Shown piece after piece: positions 59,216-64,000 of a stretch of DNA of 64,000 bases. Source of the stretch: Pilatotrama ljubarskyi (taxonomy: Eukaryota > Basidiomycota > Agaricomycetes > Polyporales > Polyporaceae); the NCBI GenBank assembly GCA_022385805.1, contig MU277696.1, positions 62,001-126,000 of the forward strand, in the 5' to 3' direction. Each line of letters opens with the position of its first letter. Positions within the stretch are counted from its first letter, which is position 1. The notes beneath the pieces are model-generated. The model did not search any database. It worked only from the letters and a program-made list of their open reading frames with translations, and was not told the origin of the DNA. Position numbers and translations under genes: made by a program.

Positions 59216-59808
59216 GCCTAAGGTATGGGTTTGAGGAGGGGTGGGGGTGTGTCTGGAGGGGAGGTTGTGTACGATGTCCTTTGGAAATCGCGGACTGCCG
59301 AGAGTGCGGAGTCTCGTCGTCGGACTCGGTGGTGCGATTGCGTTTGTATATGTCGTATCTCGGGCTGTGCTCTTTTCTCTTCCGAGTTTCAAATCCCACC
59401 TGCTGTTGTTTGTCTTCGTTCTGTCCTTGTGCTGCAGCCGCTCCGCCCCCGGTCTCCTCTGTATTAGTGCGGTCTGTCGATCCCGAGCTCGCTTTCTTTG
59501 ACGTATGTTTGCACTGGCCGCTGTTCACAGAAGTACTTGTTTCTTTCTCTTGGTTACCCTGTTACGGACGAGCACCGCAGTAGACGTTACGTTATGCAAT
59601 GTGCACCATCCGCTGGAGAAGACACGGCCAGCCTTTCTGACAGAATGGATCTGAACGCGAGTCGCGAACGATAACATGACGTGACGAACGAACGCGCGTG
59701 CGGGCACGTATGCATAAATATTGTACGAATCTCCGCCAATTTGGACTATATGCCTAAGACATGCGAGCTAACTTGAAGCTAGTAGCCCTCCGGCGTTGTC
59801 CACGGCAC
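59216..59808. other. Convergent gap after velvet gene
   Basis: About 590 nt holding the velvet 3' UTR (T-rich, with several polyadenylation-like signals such as AATAT) and the end of the cysteine-rich gene transcript on the other strand. No gene is seen. Confidence 0.55.
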
Positions 59809-60197
59809 TCAGTGGAAGCCCATCCAGCACCTCGCGCTGCCCTCGAAGTCGTCGCACTCGACGTCCGACGCGCCCTGGTTGATGGCCTGGACGAGCAGGC
59901 CCGCGCACGCGTCGTAGCAGTTGAGCGGGTTCTTGTAGTTGTGGCTGCCCTTGAACCAGCCGCGGCCGCCGCAGTCCTGGCCGTCCTGGTCGACGAGAAC
60001 GAAACGAGGTCAGCGCGGCACTAGGGAGGGAGGCAGCTCTTTACCCAGTTGTCCCAGCGGTAGTTGTCGAGGCAGCTGTGGAGCGCGCCTTGGTCGGTCG
60101 CGCCGAGCGCGTTGTACTGACGGACGATGGACGCGTTCGCGGACACCTGGGTGACGGCGAAGGCGGCGATGGCGGCGAAGACGGCGGTGAACTTCAT
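59809..60197 (-). CDS. Small cysteine-rich secreted protein, 109 residues
   Basis: Probable secreted effector- or structural-type protein, function unknown. Exon 1 (60045-60197, 51 codons) encodes a signal peptide, MKFTAVFAAIAAFAVTQVSA, then NASIVRQYNALGATDQGALH and SCLDNYRWDNW. A 59-nt intron (59986-60044) leads to exon 2 (59809-59985), DGQDCGGRGWFKGSHNYKNP, LNCYDACAGLLVQAINQGAS, DVECDDFEGSARCWMGFH. The mature chain has six cysteines in about 90 residues, likely disulphide-bonded. The gene has a perfect TATA box 154 nt upstream and an intron in its leader, and strongly biased GC-rich codons, all of which fit high, regulated expression. No homology recognised. Confidence 0.8.
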
Positions 60198-60214
60198 CGT
60201 GATGGGTAGCTGGG

Positions 60215-60266
60215 CTGCAAGGAGTGTGAGCGGCAGGAGATCGTGTCGGGGTCTGAGGCGACTTAC
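60215..60266 (-). other. Intron in the 5' leader of the secreted protein gene
   Basis: Reading the minus strand, GTAAGTCGCC opens and CTCCTTGCAG closes a 52-nt stretch ending 18 nt before the ATG. Splice sites are canonical. Confidence 0.6.
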
Positions 60267-60350
60267 TTGGGAGATTGGAGTGGGTTGGAAGGCGAGTAGT
60301 GGTGAGAGTTGATTGCGGTGGTGGGGTAGAGTTCGACACACTCGCGTCCC

Positions 60351-60357
60351 TTTTATA
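60351..60357 (-). promoter_or_regulatory. TATA box of secreted protein gene
   Basis: The minus strand reads CTGTATAAAAGGGACGCG, a textbook TATAAAA followed by a pyrimidine/purine change and, about 30-60 nt on, the CAATCAACTCTCACC leader. Confidence 0.7.
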
Positions 60358-62047
60358 CAGAGCGACGTCGACCGCCTGTATGTCAAGAGCCGGGTTGGTC
60401 TTGGAGCCCCTCTAGGCCACGGCGATGCCATGGCAAGGTTTGCGTCTCACATGTGTCGGACGGACACCGACGGATCTACCGCTTCATGGCAATCGAGACA
60501 CCGCTTGGCCTTGCCGCGCCCTCAGCGCTCAGCTGCCGCACTCCTTGTGAGATTTTGCAATACGGTCGGCGGAGGTCTCATGAATATGCAACGACTCACC
60601 GTTCGGCAGTCCGCCTAGCTGTAGGATGAGCACAGCTCGGCGTCTTGCGGGTCGGTAACAGAACACGAAGACTGTAGGCTGTCACGCACATTTGTCTGCG
60701 GGACACGGAGATGAGCCGGGACGCCGTCAAATGTCTCGCGGTCATGAGTGGAGTTGTTGATGGTGCCGATGTGACCGGAACCTCTACCAGTAGGGGAGGC
60801 AGGCTATAGTCTGGTGAGGACCTCCAGCAGTGCGCGGCCTGCATGAGCCAGCCCTGCGCCGAGAAATGCTCTGGAGGTGGTCACAACGTCAGTTGCCTGG
60901 GACTCACTACATGCTTCATGAATGACATGCATCCAGGTAATGATAAGGATCAACGTACAGTACGTTACCCGAGTCATCAACTGCTGTGTTGTGCGAGCCT
61001 GCGAGGTGCTCGAGATCAAAAACAACCTCGCAGTAATGTCGATCCGGCAGTATTTGAGTGATCTCTCCGCTACCCCCGTTTCGTATATCGCGGGGAATCA
61101 TTCGATACACAGCCGCAAGACGCTGTCTAGCTCGGTCTAAGCTCAGCGGCTCTAAGGAGGCGCCTGCGTCGGGGCTGTCATCCCCGACGGCAAAATCGAG
61201 AACTTCGGCCGTGGTCTCTCGTTCTCCTCGAGGGATATAAAATGCATACGCGTGAAGAATATGCATATGTCTGTCAGATAATCAAGTGAGGCGGGTATGA
61301 GGTTGACGTTGAGAATAACAAGTTCAAGTTGCACCAGCCTGCAGTGCTGAGCCTCGATTGGGCGGCACAGCCACTCCGCACTTGCCCGAAGCGGAAGCGC
61401 TGGACACATCTTTGCACCAAAGTTGAGCAAGCCGCACTCAGTACACCGTTTGCCTGGGCATACGGGGCAGCCTGAAGATGATTCTTGTCTGGATGCATGT
61501 CTACTTGTAGCTGTTCAATGCTTACCCTGTCAAGGTCGGCATCAAAGACATCTATTAACCGGTTGCCCGTGGCTCTTACGGCGTGCGTCCAGGTCTTGTC
61601 TGGTGCGAATACTCACTGATTGAGCGGGTTCATCTTTGTAGGCCCATCATATAGAGAGATATCTCTACCCCAAGTGATACCGCATTAGCTATCTCTAAAA
61701 TTGATCAATGACATGGCGTCTTCCCTCACCGATGGCAGTCCATATCAAAATCACCGTCACTTAGGCCATGCGAGCTGGTAGCGGTCAGCCTCTCGTGTGG
61801 GGTCATGACGGAGGCAAGCCTGGTCGTCCCGTCCACTTCCTGCCATACTCAACCTGTCCTACGTGTTCTCCGAGCTTTCCTGGTCTACCCAATCTGCTCT
61901 CCTGCGCGGGTCGCTCTTGCTATCGAACAATCCCTGTCTTTGCTCTGAATACTCTTACACACTGCATCTTCTGGTAAGATGCGATTGCTCACACAGTCGC
62001 AGCATCACCCTCGCGGAAGACGGCATTATCCAAGGTCTCCTCCGGTG
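60358..62047. other. Intergenic with weak minus-strand coding hints
   Basis: About 1.7 kb. On the minus strand, pieces between 61625 and 60916 look mildly protein-like: MNPLNQ, then ATGNRLIDVFDADLDR, a possible cysteine cluster (CPVCPGKRCTECGLLNFG) and MHILHAYAFYIPRGER to LDACHS. Splice choices conflict in frame, and I recognise no family, so no gene is called. The plus strand near 61850-62040 may hold missing 5' exons of the membrane protein that follows. Confidence 0.4.
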
Positions 62048-64000
62048 ATGTTCTGGGACAGCTACATGACCGGTAACCCGAGCAGTATCTTCGTAGGCCC
62101 CGGCGGTGAGATTATCACATCGGGTGGAGATTCCCCTGCGGATCCTGGAGCGTCCGATGGGGCATCGGAAGGCTCTCATAGTGCCGGGGAGGCGCCTAGC
62201 AGCATCCCACTTGCGGATGTCTCGAAGGGCGAGCAGGTACGTAACCGCATCTGACGGTGCGCCAAACTCGCTGACAACGGATTGGCCTAAAGACCTCTGT
62301 GGAGAGTCAGCCTTCGTCCAGTACTTCCACGACAGCGACTACCACGGCCAGCGGTTCCGTGGTAGCTTCCCGTCCTGTCTCCGCGTCCATCGCATCCCGA
62401 ACAGTAGATGCGTATAGCACGACCGAACTCAGTACTGCAACCAGCGATGCTACCAGTCAATCACAGTCCATTTCTCCAGAGACCAGCGCTACTGTCGCGG
62501 AAATCTCTTCCTCCTCAGCAACATCGCAGTCGGCATCGGACACGACTTCTGCAGCTACAACGCCGACCGCCCGGGTGAACTCTGCGTCACAATCCGGTGC
62601 CTCCGACAGGACCACCTCATTCTATATTGGGATAGCCTTCGCCGCCATAGCGGGCGTCGGACTCATCGTCGCGGTCCTCACATGGTGGCTGCGTATTCGC
62701 CGTTCACGTTCTCGACGTCGCAAGCTCAACAGAATGACAACCTGGCCCTGGGACCATGATCGCTTCGGTGGGAGGCAGCTGTCCCTCGAAGGAGGGTTAG
62801 GCATACACGGACTAGGGAGCGAAATGCTTCAACACTCGCGGCTGGGGTCGCCCGTCTCTATCGCCAGGGACGACTTCACAAAGACGCATCCGTTCCCCGT
62901 CCTACCGCCTCCTGTTCACACTCAAGTCGGCAGCCCGTATGTGACCATACCGCTACACGGAGCTCATCAAAGCGTTCCCGACCTCGCTCCCGACCTTGGA
63001 AGCCTGCAAATCACGAACCTCACGCCGGGAGACCTCTCATCTGGCGGCGAGTCTAGCCGCGCCAGCACGGCGCTCGGTATGCTGCACACCTACCCCGCAG
63101 AATACGGTACCCCGTTCCAACCACACCGGCCTTGCTTTCTGGGCGTCGAGAATGGCGGCTTGGACGTACCATGGAGCCCGCTGCGCGTACGCCGCTCGAG
63201 GACAGCTGCCGCGCAGACGCCGGAGGGAAAACCAGCTTTCGACGCTGAAAAGCTGGACGGGCCATTGCCTTACCCTGGAGACATATCCGTCTCTGCCGAC
63301 GCTCACCCTCCAGCCCGACTGCCCGAAGACCGTCAAGCGAGCTGGGCTGCCTCGCTCAGGTCCAACTTCCTCAATGCGTTCAACGCCGTCGTCGGCGCGA
63401 ACCCGTCGCAGGTCTCTGCAGCGAACGACACATTCACTCCTATACTTCATCGCACCAGCCAGCGCGGTCGCAAGGCGGGACCGTTCGGGTCCCGCGACAG
63501 TGCCGTCAGTGTAGCCAGGTCGTCCACTGCGGGCTCCACCGCCAGTGCTACAGGCTGGACGTTCGAGGGGATCAGGAACGGTGCTGGGGTAGCCCACATT
63601 CGCACCAGGTCAGAGTCCTCGGATGGCGCACCCGGGCAGGATCCCTTCGCGGACGACGTCCAAATCCCGCCTCCAGCAGTCATTTCGCCTCGCGGTCGCA
63701 ACGCTGGTCTGCTATGTGTGTCCCCGCCGGCCGCGATCAGCAGAGCCAGCAGCATATACTCCACGGCGTCCATGGACGCACCAATGCCGCGCGTATGCGA
63801 CGAGCCTCCTCGCCTACCCAGCATCGAATCCCTTTCCAGAACTCCCGGCCCCGGCGGTAATGGCTCACAGACCAGACCACGACCAGAGAACGCACAGAGA
63901 CCGCGCGGGCGCACACAGCGCCGCAAGAAGACCGCGAAGCAACGACGCCCAACGCTGCTCACCCGAAAATCATCCTCGCAGAACTCGGCCACCTCCGTCG
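62048..64000 (+). CDS. Ser/Thr-rich single-pass membrane protein, 3' partial
   Basis: Runs off the right edge of the window. A first visible exon gives MFWDSYMTGNPSSIFVGPGG and SKGEQ; an intron (about 62237-62292) joins to TSVESQPSSSTSTTATTTAS and about 100 Ser/Thr/Ala-rich residues, probably O-glycosylated and outside the cell. A transmembrane helix (62620-62685: FYIGIAFAAIAGVGLIVAVL then TWWLRIRRSRSRRRK) is followed by a cytoplasmic tail of more than 430 residues, open to the window end, with Pro/Ser-rich disordered sequence (LPPPVHTQVGSPYVTIPL, ASTALGMLHTYPAEYG) and basic clusters (RRKKTAKQRRPTLL). The architecture is that of mucin-like/wall-sensor or kekkon-like fungal membrane proteins. 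The signal peptide and first exon are not identified; the ATG used is only the first in-frame one. Confidence 0.68.

Noticed and set aside
1..64000. Transposons, CRISPR arrays, prophage or viral insertions
   Set aside because: I saw no transposase, reverse transcriptase, integrase or capsid-like frame, no long terminal repeats, and no spaced repeat arrays.

Overview
The window is eukaryotic nuclear DNA from a filamentous basidiomycete, most likely an Agaricomycete and probably a wood-decay polypore. The signs are dense genes with many introns of about 45-65 nt (GTRNGT...YAG), GC-rich exons, an intronless tRNA-Ala, and gene families typical of Agaricomycetes: bicupin oxalate decarboxylase, tandem APH-like kinases, a basidiomycete-type TEA/ATTS protein, a velvet protein, and an uncharacterised family I recall only from Agaricomycetes. 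Placement comes from remembered family features, not a search. The tracts of proteins below were joined across introns by eye; splice sites are inferred unless a conserved motif spans them.

Layout, left to right. 1-10.5 kb: secreted oxalate decarboxylase, AKR1-type ankyrin-DHHC palmitoyltransferase, peroxisomal acyl-CoA oxidase ending in SKL, and histone chaperone CHZ1 (minus). 12.4-20.1 kb: a Zn2Cys6 transcription factor (minus) and the La RNA-binding protein. 21.4-29.6 kb: a secreted SGNH/CE2-like esterase, tRNA-Ala(CGC) (minus), a long-chain acyl-CoA synthetase and a cytochrome P450. 30.3-40.4 kb: HPC2/ubinuclein, two tandem APH-like kinase paralogues (minus), a 173-residue protein with an 11-nt first exon, and mitochondrial homoaconitase LYS4. 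40.8-48.2 kb: an uncharacterised 407-residue protein, a TEA/ATTS-domain factor, QCR2 (minus) and a SAM methyltransferase (minus). 49.3-64 kb: a small CxxC protein (minus), X-family DNA polymerase POL4/lambda, a velvet regulator with a very long disordered tail, a small cysteine-rich secreted protein (minus), and a Ser/Thr-rich single-pass membrane protein cut by the window edge.

The genes do not form an operon or a biosynthetic cluster. There are loose themes: lipid activation and beta-oxidation (acyl-CoA synthetase, acyl-CoA oxidase), histone handling (CHZ1 for H2A.Z, HPC2 for the HIRA complex), regulators (Zn2Cys6, TEA, velvet), and secreted products (oxalate decarboxylase, esterase, cysteine-rich protein). 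The most interesting points are the uncharacterised 407-residue family, the divergent TEA protein whose first intron sits inside a 30-bp tandem duplication, matching hidden 37-nt last exons in both kinase paralogues, and candidate introns of only 25-35 nt.
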